DNA of 64,000 bases from Ornithodoros turicata (GCF_037126465.1 NC_088204.1:60247771-60311770), one strand, 5' to 3'; numbered from the stretch's first letter, positions 20,968 to 31,785 are shown. Made by a program: numbers and translations. Notes: a model not told the origin generated them from the sequence alone.

Positions 20968-21518
20968 CTGGCGATCATTGGTCCGATGTCGAACAGCCAG
21001 CCAACGGTGGCGATTCCTGGTCACAATCGGGTGATGATGTGTGTGGCATGCGGGACATTACACAGGATCATCAACTCCAGGGAAAATGTCACCGTCCTCA
21101 TACCTGTTGGAGTGGCATGTTAGAATGCGGTTCATCGAAGTCAACGGATGACACAGTACTCGTCGCAGCATTTAAAATAACCAGAGACTTTTTTCTGTTC
21201 CAGTCGCTGCCTCTGAACCTTCCCGCGAAAAAGACTGTGTGGGAGTCTTCAAAAACAATGTATGCCAGGGTACACAGGAAGTGTGAACACCTATCCGACC
21301 ACCCGTTCGACCTGGTCTCCGAATGGGGAAAACAGATGAGCTCCATATTCAGCTATTACGGTGATCGTGACGTCGACGTAATGCAACTGGTAGCCGAAAG
21401 TCTATGTATCATGTACTACGCAATGGAGACCGGCAACCATTACCTGGCTGTGTACATAAACGACATGACAATTGACCTGTTGCAAAATCGGTTGTCACCC
21501 AAAGACGCTTACCAATAA
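20964..21518 (+). CDS. Polinton accessory protein, unknown
   Basis: 184 residues from ATG 20964, which overlaps the integrase stop. Acidic, Ser/Asp-rich N-terminus, then a largely helical-looking C-terminal half with Cys and Trp residues. It matches no family I can name with confidence. The segment VSEWGKQMSSIFSYYGD followed by helices loosely recalls the BH1 region of Bcl-2-like proteins, which some adintoviruses encode, but the resemblance is weak. The stop codon is embedded in AATAAA. The frame is intact although its neighbour integrase is ruined, so it may be younger, selected, or lucky. Confidence 0.5.
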   Translation: MTGDHWSDVEQPANGGDSWSQSGDDVCGMRDITQDHQLQGKCHRPHTCWSGMLECGSSKSTDDTVLVAAFKITRDFFLFQSLPLNLPAKKTVWESSKTMYARVHRKCEHLSDHPFDLVSEWGKQMSSIFSYYGDRDVDVMQLVAESLCIMYYAMETGNHYLAVYINDMTIDLLQNRLSPKDAYQ

Positions 21519-21563
21519 ATATTGAAATCCATGACGAGTTGTCTCATTTTACTGTAGGTCGTC

Positions 21564-21625
21564 ATGGTAAATAGATGCCCGGAGATGTTCTGCTACACCT
21601 TGTCCTTTCTGAGTGCTGTTTCCCT
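21564..21625 (+). pseudogene. Secreted protein, 5' part (signal peptide), split by Penelope element
   Basis: ATG 21564 begins a frame with a hydrophobic signal-peptide-like stretch (YTLSFLSAVSLFVFV spans the insertion site). It is interrupted at TGTTTCCCT (21617-21625), which is duplicated at 32208-32216 on the far side of the Penelope element. The remaining coding sequence continues in the same frame from 32217. The total coding length of the two parts is 660 bases, an exact multiple of three. Confidence 0.6.
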
Positions 21626-22625
21626 ACGTCGAAAAGGGGGGAAAAAAAGAGAAACACTGTCAAGGAGCCCGCGAAGAGGGAATCACACACGTAACATGAA
21701 AAACGGTCAGGAGCAACTAAGGTTTATTTGAACAAGAACTTTCGTGCAAGAGACTGCACTTCTTCAGGCTACACAACTAAGCACGACACAAGTATATATA
21801 CCAAGAGAACAGATGCAATAGAACAGGTTTCCAGAACTAAGTAAACAGAAAACAACCAGACAGTAATACAATGCATCATGTGAGCAACCGTCACATAAGA
21901 ATCAGGAAAGAGAAAATGTACGGGTAAATGAGACATTCGGAGACATTTTAACCTTCCCGGGCACGACATGGATACACACCTGTCTATTGCAATTCTGGAA
22001 TCTGGCTACACTACCGATTGCAAACGCAAAAATCGCGAGTCCTTCTTCATTTCTAAATTTTCTTCTTTAAAACCACGGGGACTAAACGTTCATGGTGGTC
22101 CTCTGCAGTTATTCAACCCATCATCCAGCTAAGCTACTTCATTCACCTTCTGTTCTTAGCATTCTTATCTCCATTTTCCCTTCAGCCCATAAGGTCACCC
22201 GGACCTTCCCACGCAGTTCAACAAAAGCTGTGTTCTCCTCGTACGCGGCTAGACATCCACCTGTGCCCCCGTTTTTTCAACACCAAATCTTTTGAACCCC
22301 AATTCTCCGAATGTCTCATTTACCCATACACTTTCTCTTTCCTGATTCTTATGTGACGGTTGCTCACGTGATGCATTGTATTACTGTCTGGTTGTATTCT
22401 GTTTACTTAGTTCTGGAAACCTGTTCTATTGCATCTGTTCTCTTTGTATATATACTTGTGTCGCACTTAGTTGTGTAACCTGAAGAAGTGCAGTCTCTTG
22501 CAGGAAAGTTCTTGTTCAAATAAATCTTAGTTGCTCCTAACCGTTTTTCATGTTACGTGTGTGATTCCCTATTCGCGGGCTCCTTGACAGTGTTTCTCTT
22601 TTTTTTCCCCTTTTCGACGTATCCA
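21626..22625. repeat. Penelope inverted and direct terminal copies
   Basis: 21,626-21,947 is the reverse complement of about 22,300-22,625 (for example AAGTTCTTGTTCAAATAAA against its inverse). 21,948-22,560 is a near-identical direct copy of 31,598-32,205, including the GIY-YIG protein's last residues. The second copy lacks only small pieces, such as ten or so bases near 31,946. Confidence 0.85.
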
Positions 22626-22631
22626 TTCGCC

Positions 22632-23694
22632 ATGTCAAGTCCCAACGGGGTGGAGCATCTTCCTCGGATTGCGATCATCGGCAACTCCTTACTCAAACTA
22701 GTGCCCAAGTTTTTGATCTCCAGTGATACCATTATTAAGTCTGTTCCTGGTGCCAAGATTCCGGACCTCATCAACATCGTGAACGACCTCCCGCAATGTG
22801 TAGACGTCGTCTTCCTTCAACTCAGTTTTCTCCTGTGTGGAACTTTTTGACCTTCTGCTGTCTCACATCCACTCGACCCGTCCACACGTCTTTGTGGTCA
22901 TCTCCAGCATACCGCCTCGACTTCCTTCTGCATATGTGCCCTCTGACCAATGCCTTTTTACCCGAGAGACCAACCGTAAAATTCAACTTATCAATCAGCA
23001 TTTCTGGTATTTGTCCATTATGAACGACCGCGTTGGATTTATCCGCCACAGTCGTGTCGAACAATCGCCGTGGGACTTTTTAGCTGTCGACGGCCACCAC
23101 GTGAATCTCCAGGGCGCTAGAGTGCTGGCTTCCCATTACCGAAGCTGTATCAGGCTTCATTTCTGCCCAACCACCCGCTCCGTACGACAAGAGGTTGTCG
23201 TTTTCCCCCATCCTGATGATTTCCCACCTCTGCCCAATGGCTTCAACCCCTCAGCCCATAGGACCAAACACGGCCCCTGCTGCTGTTCCTGGCCCACACC
23301 CGCATACTCCGCACCTTCCATCAGTTCCCCTGCGCGCTGTACTCAACGCTCCCCGTCTGCCTCACCTGTGCTCCCCTCACCCCGGTTCTCCCCACCTAAC
23401 GAAGTACCTCATCCTTCGTCATGTCCTGCGCTTCTCGTTTGTGGTCACAGTGACCGCCTCAGTCCCACCTGCTCACCTGGAACGCCCAGTTCCCCCGAAG
23501 AACATCAACATGATCACAGACACCAATCTGTGGACGACAGTGCTACAGTGCCGCAGAACAGTGTGAACGCTCCAGTGAACTCAGTTGAGGCCACCATCAC
23601 CTCCAGAACCACATCTGCCCTAAGTGCGCATAGACAACCCACCAAGAAACTTCGGAACGTCACTAGGAGGTATAACACCAGGAGCTCTCGGTGA
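22632..23694 (+). pseudogene. Penelope ORF1 with SGNH-hydrolase-like domain, frame-broken
   Basis: Starts at ATG 22632. It has a block-I-like nucleophile motif IIGNSLLK and a C-terminal block DGHHVNLQGARV with the Asp-x-x-His pair of SGNH/GDSL esterases. The central block that normally carries Gly-x-Asn is missing: around 22,815-22,840 the frame breaks, with sequence loss. After the domain comes a long Pro/Ser-rich tail (about residues 130-280 of the second frame), ending five bases before ORF2. SGNH domains are known in ORF1 of some CR1-type non-LTR elements; the association with a Penelope RT here is what I see in this sequence. Confidence 0.6.
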
Positions 23695-23700
23695 CTGGAC

Positions 23701-25403
23701 ATGGACAATAACAGGTCTGCTTCCTTCCTCAAAGCACGTAAATTAATCGATAAGAAAGCTAGATTTTTGTCTCATCTTCATCACTATTCCGACTGCATAG
23801 CACAGAATATTGTTCCCAAAGGTTTGCTTGTTCATACGTCCCCAGCATTTACATTCCACTCTCCTCGAAGCTCTAGAAGATGGTCTAGCTCATTAAAGCA
23901 TGCATCCATAGAATTGTTAAAAATTTTGCGTATACTGAGAGTTCGTACCGAATTAAGGATATTGACAACCAACTCCGGCAACTAGCACTAACACTACGGC
24001 CCAACGAAGTGACAGAACTGAGAATCTTTGCGTCTGATAAGCTCTCCAAACTACAATCTGTAAAATCCAAGAAAGCTAAACGTGACAAGCTAGACTTCAC
24101 ACCCGTTACTGATCTCAATATCTGCAATATTTTAGTTGATATTACATATCCCACGGCATGCTCAAATGACATAGTTTTTAATTTGTCCAGTGCCACGCTA
24201 AATCAAGCTGATATTAGTGCTTTGTCTAAGGGTCTTAGCTTTGTCCCCACCCCACCTTCTATTGATGAGTTCGACATACTCAATGATTTACAAAGCTTAG
24301 GTAGGAGGATGCATTTGCAGACATTTTTTCATGGCAGCGAAATTACCAACACGAACCCTTTTAAGAAGCCCTCCATTTGGACCCCTGACGCATCACAAAC
24401 TAGTCCCATGATCGACAACTACATCAAGGCGGTCTATAACGATATCAATAAGCGAGTCGTTGAGTCAATTAACGTTAAAACTCCTAACTTATCCAAAGCT
24501 GAGAGGATTGCTTTACGTAATCTTAAAACACGGGATGACATAGTGATCAGGCCTGCGGATAAAGGAGGGGGAATTGTTGTCATGGACACTTCCGACTATA
24601 TTAATGAGGCCAATAAACATCTCAACGACACTACTTTCTGCAGGGTTCTTGATAATGATCCTACACCCTTGTTTTGTCAAATAATCAACAAAAAGATTTC
24701 CGCGCTCGTTAATGACAATTTAATTCCACGCTACATAGCAGAATTCATCAAGCCTAAAAACATTAATCCTGGTTCATTTTATCTTCTTATAAAAGTCCAC
24801 AAGGAAAATAACCCTGGCAGACCTATAATATCAGGCATTCACACACCAACAGAAAAGATTTCCCTTCTGATAGACCATTGTATAAAACATGTACCTCCGC
24901 TACTTCCTTCATACGTCAAAGACACAAATGATTTTCTCCTTAAAATTAATTCTATCAACAACCAGTTCTCAGATCTGACCAATATGACACTGGTAACCAT
25001 GGACGTAAAATCATTGTATACTAACATCCCCCACGATGAGGGCCTGTACGCAGTGGAATCCTTTCTCCGTAATTTTCCCTCCGACATCCTCCACACTTCT
25101 GCGGTCATCCCATTACTTGAATTGGTCCTAAAGTATAATAACTTTGAGTTTAATGGCAGACATTTTGTACAAGTACATGGCGCAGCGATGGGATCCCGCG
25201 TGTCACCTAACTATGCAAACCTCTTCATGGGTCAATTTGAAAAGAGGGCCCTTGAACCCTTCCCCGTACAGCCGCTCATTTTCCTAAGATGCATCGACGA
25301 CATTTTTGTTATGTGGCCAGGCGACAACTCTTCCTTGTTGTCTTTCTTTGAACACTTCAACTCCTTGCATAGCACACTCTTAAAAATGAACTTCACCTCA
25401 TAG
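23701..25403 (+). pseudogene. Penelope-like reverse transcriptase (ORF2, N-terminal and RT)
   Basis: Begins at ATG 23701, shifts frame once near 23,940, then reads 464 residues to 25403. RT landmarks in order: RPADKGGGIVVMD, GRPIISGI, the catalytic Asp in VTMDVKSLYTNIP, GAAMGSRVSPNYANLF, and RCIDDIFVMW with the Asp pair. These are diagnostic of Penelope-like elements. A stop at 25401-25403 coincides with the start of an inverted duplication, after which the thumb region continues at 25,621. The enzyme should be inactive because of the frameshift, the inverted duplication and the BEL insertion. Confidence 0.9.
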
Positions 25404-25620
25404 CACGCTCCTAGGCAACCATCATCTCGAATGATATCGTTATCTGCCCTGATTTACCCTGCTTCTGTACGCCGTTTTGTGACACTTATGCTGTTCATAA
25501 TTGTCACAGAAAAAGGCGTACGCCTCCCGTTTTCAACAAATCAGGGCAGATAAGGATATCATTTCAGATTATCGTTGGCTAGGAGCGTGCTACGAGGTGA
25601 AGTTCATTTTTAAGAGTGCA
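25372..25620. repeat. Imperfect inverted duplication inside the RT gene
   Basis: About 25,372-25,490 and 25,505-25,620 are inverted copies of each other (for example AAAATGAACTTCACCTC against GAGGTGAAGTTCATTTTTA), with scattered mismatches. Together they can form a long hairpin in the middle of the reverse transcriptase frame. Confidence 0.8.
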
Positions 25621-25950
25621 CTATCCAATTCACCTGCAACTATTCCAATGTTTCAATCAATTTTCTTGATGTCACTGTCTCCATTCGGTCTGGAAAACTA
25701 GTCACCGACCTTTATAAGAAACTAACCCAAAGACGCCAGTATCTTCATTTTAATAGTTATCACCCCAATGTCCAGAAAAGAAATATTACTTTTGGGCAAT
25801 CCATACGACTCAAGCGTATATGTTCCAATACCGACGATTTCCACAGACGCGCTCACGAAATGTCTGCTGATTTCAGGAAGCGTAACTATCCCAGCAATCT
25901 AATTGAAAATGCTTTCACCAAATCATGCTCGCTGGACAGAGAGGCACTTC
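25621..25950 (+). pseudogene. Penelope RT thumb segment
   Basis: Continues the Penelope frame after the inverted duplication: INFLDVTVSI, LVTDLYKKLT, and the region to CSLDREALL. It ends at the 5-bp target ACTTC (25946-25950) where the BEL element begins, and joins in frame to 31,113. Confidence 0.8.
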
Positions 25951-26399
25951 TGTTAAATATAGGAGACCTGAAGAGCGTTGAATCCCTACGTTTATTACCG
26001 GTCAATTCCAAAACTGAGAATGCCCAAAAGCTCGTAATCAAAAGTGCGCGCTAGCCGTTCTCGTTCATCGTCTTCCTCTTCATTGAAATATTCCACATAA
26101 TTGTTAAATATAGGAGACCTGAAGAGCGTTGAATCCCTACGTTTATTACCGGTCAGTTCCAAAACTGAGAATGCCCAAAAGCTCGTAATCAAAAGTGCGC
26201 GCTAGCCGTTCTCGTTCATCGTCTTCCTCTTCATTGAAATATTCCACATAATTGTTAAATATAGGAGACCTGAAGAGCGTTGAATCCCTACGTTTATTAC
26301 CGGTCAGTTCCAAAACTGAGAATGCCCAAAAGCTCGTAATCAAAAGTGCGCGCTAGCCGTTCTCGTTCATCGTCTTCCTCTTCATTGAAATATTCCACA
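25951..26399 (-). repeat. Three tandem LTR copies (147 bp each, 4-bp spacers)
   Basis: LTR units at 25951-26097, 26102-26248 and 26253-26399 are almost identical. Each reads TGTGGAATATTTC to TATATTTAACA on -, with the TG...CA termini expected of an LTR. They are separated by TAAT. The innermost unit abuts a purine-rich tract (CGCGGGAGGA on -) that would serve as polypurine tract. Three LTRs in tandem at one end are abnormal. Confidence 0.9.
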
Positions 26400-26423
26400 T
26401 CCTCCCGCGGCGAATGACGAGTT

Positions 26424-29400
26424 CTAAACTTCCAGATGAAATAGGCGTTGAGCAGCAGTCGTGACGAACTTGCCGTTAGTGTGTTTGACGACACATAATC
26501 GCACAGTGCCGTCTTGCCCAGGGAACGTCTTCACCACCCTTCCTAAGTTCCACATGTTCCGTGGCAACTTGCTCTCGATGAGGACAACATCGCCCACCGC
26601 TAACTTCGTCGTAAAGGATGAGGAAAAGTGATGAGCTGATCGTAGTTGCAATAAATAGTCTCGCTTCCAGCGTTGCCAAAAATCATTCATGACCTTTTCT
26701 CGGTATCTCAACCGACGCGTAAACTCGTCCTTTCTTGTGGTCGAGCAGTCATTGTTCGATGGGGTGACCGATGGAGGTAGCGCAATACTTCTTTTGCCCA
26801 AAAGAAAGTGAGACGGTGTCAGAGCATCAAACTCGTCTGGGTCGTTTCCTACGTAGGTGATGGGACGAGAGTTTAAAACCGACTCTACTTCTGTCATCAA
26901 CGTTCGCAGCTCTTCGAACTGTAGGCAAGCTTTCCCAAGAACTTTTCGAAGTGTATTCTTCACGGTCCGGATCAACCTCTCCCACCATCCTCCCCACCAG
27001 GGAGCTCCAGGGGGGATGTATCTCCATGTGATTTTGTGACGCGTGAAGTACCCGCAGACATCTGAGTCTGTTGTCGCTTTCCATAGCATGCGAAGTTCTT
27101 TGTCGGCCTTCTTGAAACTCAGAGCATTGTCGGAATAAACGGTTGTCGGTAGTCCTCTTCTGGAAACGAATCTGCGAAAGCTCATCAGGAACGCTTCAGC
27201 GGTTGCCGCCGACGTAACCTCCAGATGAATGGCGCGAGTAGAAGCACACGTGAACAGGACTATGTAGAACTTATCATTACTTTTCTTTCCGTATAGCGGG
27301 CCAGCAAAGTCGACGCCGACCACTGTGAAAGGTTGATTCGCTTCTATCCTAAAACTCGGAAGGGAGGCCGTAGGCACAACGACACGGCGAGCTCTGAACC
27401 TTGCGCAGATGGCACATTTTCTGATAATTCGCTTCACTGATTGCCGACCCCGCTGAACCTAATATTCTTCTCGGAGTTCCGCGAGAGTGCTCTGAACGCC
27501 TCCATGAAGTACTCGAGTATGGGCCTTCTGTACCACCAGCGCCGTAAAATGATGATCGGCCGGCAGGATGATTGGATGCTTCACTTGTTCAGACGTTTGT
27601 AGATGTTGAAGGCGTCCTTTGGCTCTAATGATGCCTTGGTTATCAACAAAAAACTGAAGGTCCTTCAACGCGGGAGGCACATGACCACGACCTTCATTGT
27701 AAGAATCTTCTTGAACCCTACGAATCCAGTAAACCCTCGCCTCCTGTAGCTCATTAGGAGTCAATGGGCCAGTTTTTCTGTCTTGAGGGTTCAAGCAATT
27801 CCTGGTAAACCGCTGGACATAGGCTGTTACTTCTAATAGACGGTCCAACGAACTGTATCTGTTGATGTCGAGAACAGCCTCCACGGGTCCCATTGTCACG
27901 TGAAGAGCGTGCTGTCTCTTCATGTGGTTGTGCCGTAGTTCGTAATCTGTTTCGTGGACTAAACCGTTGTCGAGTGGCCACTCTGCAGGATCATTGTTAA
28001 GCCATTGGGGACCATTCCACCATAGTTGTGTTTCCACCAAACGTTGTGCTGTGATGCCTCTTGTCAAGAGATCCGCTGGATTATCGCTGCTGATACAATG
28101 ACTCCACGTTTCAGGACTGCTGAGTGTTCGGATTTCTGCTACTCGGTTTGCCACAAACTGGTTCCAACGAGTAGGTTCATTTTGAATCCAGCAAAGCACA
28201 ATAGACGAATCCGTCCAAAAATGGCAATCAACAGAACAGTCAAAAAGAGCGGTTCGGACGTAACTGACCAGTCGTGCCGCCACAAGAGCCCCCATCAGTT
28301 CGAGCCTTGGAAGGGTCAACTCTTTCAGTGGGGCAACTCTGACCTTTGCTACTAGCAACTGGGGTAGCTCATCTTCTACCTTGACGTAGACTGCTGCGCC
28401 GTAGGCGTGAATGCTGGCGTCTGAGAAGGTATACAGGCTAAGATGTCTTCTGCTGTCGGTGGTTCGTATGCCGACGTACCGGCTGACATTGACGAGACGT
28501 AGCGTAGGAAGTTCCTTACACCACGATTTCCAGTCCTGTAGTACTCCGTTTGGAAGTCCTGCATCCCACTCGACTCCATCAATCCACAGTTTCTGGAAAA
28601 GCCTTTTGACGCGGACGGTAAACGGACTGAGGATCCCCAAGGGGTCGAATATTCTTGACGAAGCCTGTAAAACGTAGCGCTTGGTGTCAGCTGTTTCTAC
28701 AAGAAAAGTGAACAGGGACTTCAGGGCAACTTGTAGCTTATCTTGACCTCTATCCCACGACACGCCTAGAATTTTCTCTTGACTTAACAGGTGAGGTCCC
28801 GTTTTCGTGATTTCGGTGTGCTGCTTCTGCCCACCATTCAATAACAACTGCAGATCTTCGTTATTAGTCATCCACTTGCGAAGATTCATTCCAGCTTCTT
28901 TCATGATCTGCAGTGCTTCTTGATGCAAAGCCCACGCTTCTTCTACTGAATCTGCTCCAGTGACCAGATCGTCCACGTAGAATGACTGCTTAAGTTTCAT
29001 CGCAGTTGCTTTGTACTCACCAGCTACGCCGGCAAGGTGATGCTGAATGGTAGCAGACAGGAGAAATGGGCTAGAAGTCGCTCCAAAAGGTACCCTCGTC
29101 ATCCCCAGCGTTTGAACTGCGTGTGAAACATCAGGAATGGCCTCTGGACTTGGTGGCTGCTCGGGCCACAAGTATCGAAATACGTCTCGATCTTCTGGAC
29201 GAATCTGAACTTGAAGAAATGCCTTTTCGATGTCCGCCGTAAGAGCTATCTTGTAGCTTCGAAAGCGGAGTAGCAACTGCAAGATGTCAGGGTTTAGACA
29301 GACTCCTTTATCCAAACATTCATTCAGCGACGGACAACTGGGGGCATGGGATGAAGCATCGAAAACAACTCGAACCTTGGTGGTGACACGATCTTCTCGA

Positions 29401-30197
29401 ATGACAGCTGAATGGGGCATGTAGTATATTGGATTTTGCGTCTCTACTCGCTCATCGACAACTTCGGCATGTCCAAGATTGAAATACTCTCTTATGACGC
29501 TGTCATACCGCAACAGAAGACCATCTGTTCTTTGTTGCTTTATCAAGAGCTTCTTGAGTCGTGTCATTGAGACTTCAAAATTATCTTTAAGCAGGTTGGC
29601 CGGATCTTGCTTCCATGGTAACGCAACTTCATATCGCTCGTCAATTTTGCGGACAGTCTCCGCGAAGTTCTCCAACACAGGATTCTTCGAGGAAGCTGAG
29701 GGCTCTGGGTTGATTCCCATGTTGTCAATCTCCCAAAAGGAACGTAGAGTGGGTTCCCAAGTGACTTCGTCATCTCTCGAAGCCTCGTGTTGTGTGGCGG
29801 CGCACACCCTGAGAACGCATGACACCAAAGACGACCTAACCAAGGTCTTCCCTTGAAGTTCCATTCGTACTGAGACACGGGCAGGCCCTTGTACAGTCCA
29901 GCCCATGGAGGTGTTCATTGCTACAAGTTTGTCACAATCTTTGCTTCTGACGACTTCACCGGTGAGGATTCCCCACATCTGATCAGATCCGACTAATAAA
30001 CTTATGTTGTCACGTGACGTGTCACCAGGAAAGCAGCGTTCATCTGCAAGATATTTTCCGTCCTCTCTCAGTTCTTGAAGAAATTGCAAATCCTTTGAAG
30101 TGGCACGGATATCGTGGCAGATAACAGGAACAACGATGGCCTTGATCTCAAATTCCCGCATGTCATACTGAGATCGTATTCGGTGTTTCCGATGCAC
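26424..30197 (-). pseudogene. BEL/Pao Pol: protease end, RT, RNase H, integrase
   Basis: One frame from about 30180 down to 26424, interrupted by a single in-frame TAG (27459-27461) where Trp is expected. Landmarks: the BEL protease-to-RT linker (LLVGSDQMWGILTG), RT with QAEK-type core and SFYVDDLVTGA, RNase H (FSDASIHAYGAAVYV, LPRLELMGAL, WTDSSIVLCWI, NPADLLTRG), then integrase with the Cys pair CAICARF, catalytic Asp residues in VGVDFAGP and YSDNALSF, and Glu in PPGAPWWGGWWERLIR. This domain order is diagnostic of BEL/Pao. Apart from the single stop it is remarkably well preserved. Confidence 0.92.
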
Positions 30198-30607
30198 GAT
30201 AAAAGGTCATCGAGCGAAAGACTGCAGGGTTCGCATTGCTTGTGCAAGCTGCAATGGAAAGCATGCCACTTCTGTGTGCCGAAAGGAGTCCTTGCACAAG
30301 ACAGCAACAGCAAACAGCACAAACCTCGCCGCACAATGCGTCAACGGGAACATCGCGGTCCGTTCGCCTATAGACGACGTTCTATTGCAGACCTTTCGAG
30401 CTTGGGCTGTTGGAGAGAGAAAATGCCGCTATGTTCGAGGTGTCATCGATGGCGGGAGCGACCGGACTTTTCTGATAGAGTCCTTGGCAAGCAATTTGCA
30501 TCTACCTGTTGTCGATGAGGTAACCCTCAGCATAGCCACATTTGGCAGTGTTAGGCATGCATCGTCTAAGAGATACAAGATCGTAAGTCTTGGAGATCCA
30601 GCAGTGA
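30175..30607 (+). pseudogene. BEL/Pao gag zinc knuckle and aspartic protease
   Basis: On + the frame shows a CX2CX4HX4C zinc knuckle (CFRCTIKGHRAKDC), a second Cys/His cluster, and the protease active site GVIDGGSDRTFLIES followed by the flap-side strands. It stops being protease after VSLGDP, where it is fused to integrase sequence. The missing remainder of the protease is found on the opposite strand at about 30,190, consistent with an inversion or a two-molecule junction. Confidence 0.8.
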
Positions 30608-30936
30608 CGTCGACGACGACCACAAGAAAGGACGAGTTTACGCGTCGGTTGAGATACCGAGAAAAGGTCATGAATGATTTTTGGTAACGCTGGAAGCGAG
30701 ACTATTTATTGCAACTACGATCAGCTCATCACTTTTCCTCATCCTTTACGACGAAGTTAGCGGTGGGCGATGTTGTCCTCATCGAGAGCAAGTTGCCACG
30801 GAACATGTGGAACTTAGGAAGGGTGGTGAAGACGTTCCCTGGGCAAGACGGCACTGTGCGATTATGTGTCGTCAAACACACTAACGGCAAGTTCGTCACG
30901 ACTGCTGCTCAACGCCTATTTCATCTGGAAGTTTAG
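30608..30936 (+). pseudogene. BEL integrase C-terminus, inverted duplicate
   Basis: Near-identical inverse of 26,424-26,750: TTRKDEFTRRLRYREK to AAQRLFHLEV. A TAA replaces a Gln codon at about 30,685. It is fused to the protease through a shared short word (CGACCACAAGAAAGG), suggesting microhomology-mediated joining. Confidence 0.85.
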
Positions 30937-30960
30937 AACTCGTCATTCGCCGCGGGAGGA

Positions 30961-31107
30961 TGTGGAATATTTCAATGAAGAGGAAGACGATGAACGAGAA
31001 CGGCTAGGGCGCACTTTTGATTACGAGCTTTTGGGCATTCTCAGTTTTGGAACTGACCGGTAATAAACGTAGGGATTCAACGCTCTTCAGGTCTCCTATA
31101 TTTAACA
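30961..31107 (+). repeat. Single LTR at the right end
   Basis: A 147-bp LTR in + orientation, TGTGGAATATT to TTTAACA, preceded directly by the polypurine-like CGCGGGAGGA. It is the inverse of the three left-hand copies. Confidence 0.9.
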
Positions 31108-31785
31108 ACTTCTTTCCAGCCAACCTAACGAGGATCACAGAAATATAACTTTCGAGACCACCTACAACAAAGCCCTTCGAAACACGAAAACTATTTTTCA
31201 GCGCCATCTTAACATTCTACACAGTGACGAAAAATTGAAAGAACTATTTCCTTCTGCCCCCATTGTCACATTCCGCAGGTCAAGGAATATCCGGAATATC
31301 CTTACTTCTTCGCGTTTGCGCCGTACTACAACACCTGGTTCGGGTCCCTGCAATGGCACACGCTGCCAAATATCTGTAATCTTATTTCTACCTGCACCTC
31401 GGTCTCCAGTACCATAAACAACTACACGTTTCAAATTAAACAATCATTGCACTGTAACTCCTTTAACATTTGTTATCTAATAACATGTATGAAATGCAAT
31501 GTTCAGTACATTGGTGAAACCTCCAATACCATGCGTCAGAGGTTTTACGGTCATAAATCCGACATTGTCAATAATCGCCCCAGTCCCGTTGCTATACATT
31601 TTAACCTTCCCGGGCACGACATGGATACACACCTGTCTATTGCAATTCTGGAATCTGGCTACACTACCGATTGCAAACGCAAAAATCGCGAGTCCTTCTT
31701 CATTTCTAAATTTTCTTCTTTAAAACCACGGGGACTAAACGTTCATGGCGGTCCTCTGCAGTTATTCAACCCATCATCCAGCTAA
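31108..31785 (+). pseudogene. Penelope RT-to-endonuclease linker and GIY-YIG domain
   Basis: After the second ACTTC the Penelope frame resumes (TFETTYNKALRNT), continues through the linker (TRCQIC), and gives the endonuclease: Cys-x-x-Cys in YLITCMKCNVQYIGET followed by the conserved Arg (MRQRF) and His (GHKSD). This GIY-YIG variant with Cys-x-x-Cys is typical of Penelope-like elements. There is a frame change near 31,370. The C-terminal 60 residues are also present in the upstream copy at 21,948-22,130. Confidence 0.88.

Larger units (their letters stand above)
25951..31107. mobile_element. Rearranged BEL/Pao LTR retrotransposon, head-to-head
   Basis: Both outer ends are the 3' end of the same LTR (TGTTAAATATAGGAGACC on the left, its inverse on the right), flanked by the 5-bp target duplication ACTTC (25946-25950 and 31108-31112). 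The left arm, on -, holds RT, RNase H, integrase and LTRs. The right arm, on +, holds the gag zinc knuckle and protease, then, after an internal deletion, the integrase C-terminus and one LTR. The arms meet head to head near 30,165-30,190. Gag N-terminal sequence and a 5' LTR are absent. Removing it restores the Penelope frame exactly. Confidence 0.9.

Noticed and set aside
25995..26494. Three similar 65-residue frames on -
   Set aside because: They are translations of the tandem LTRs, not genes.
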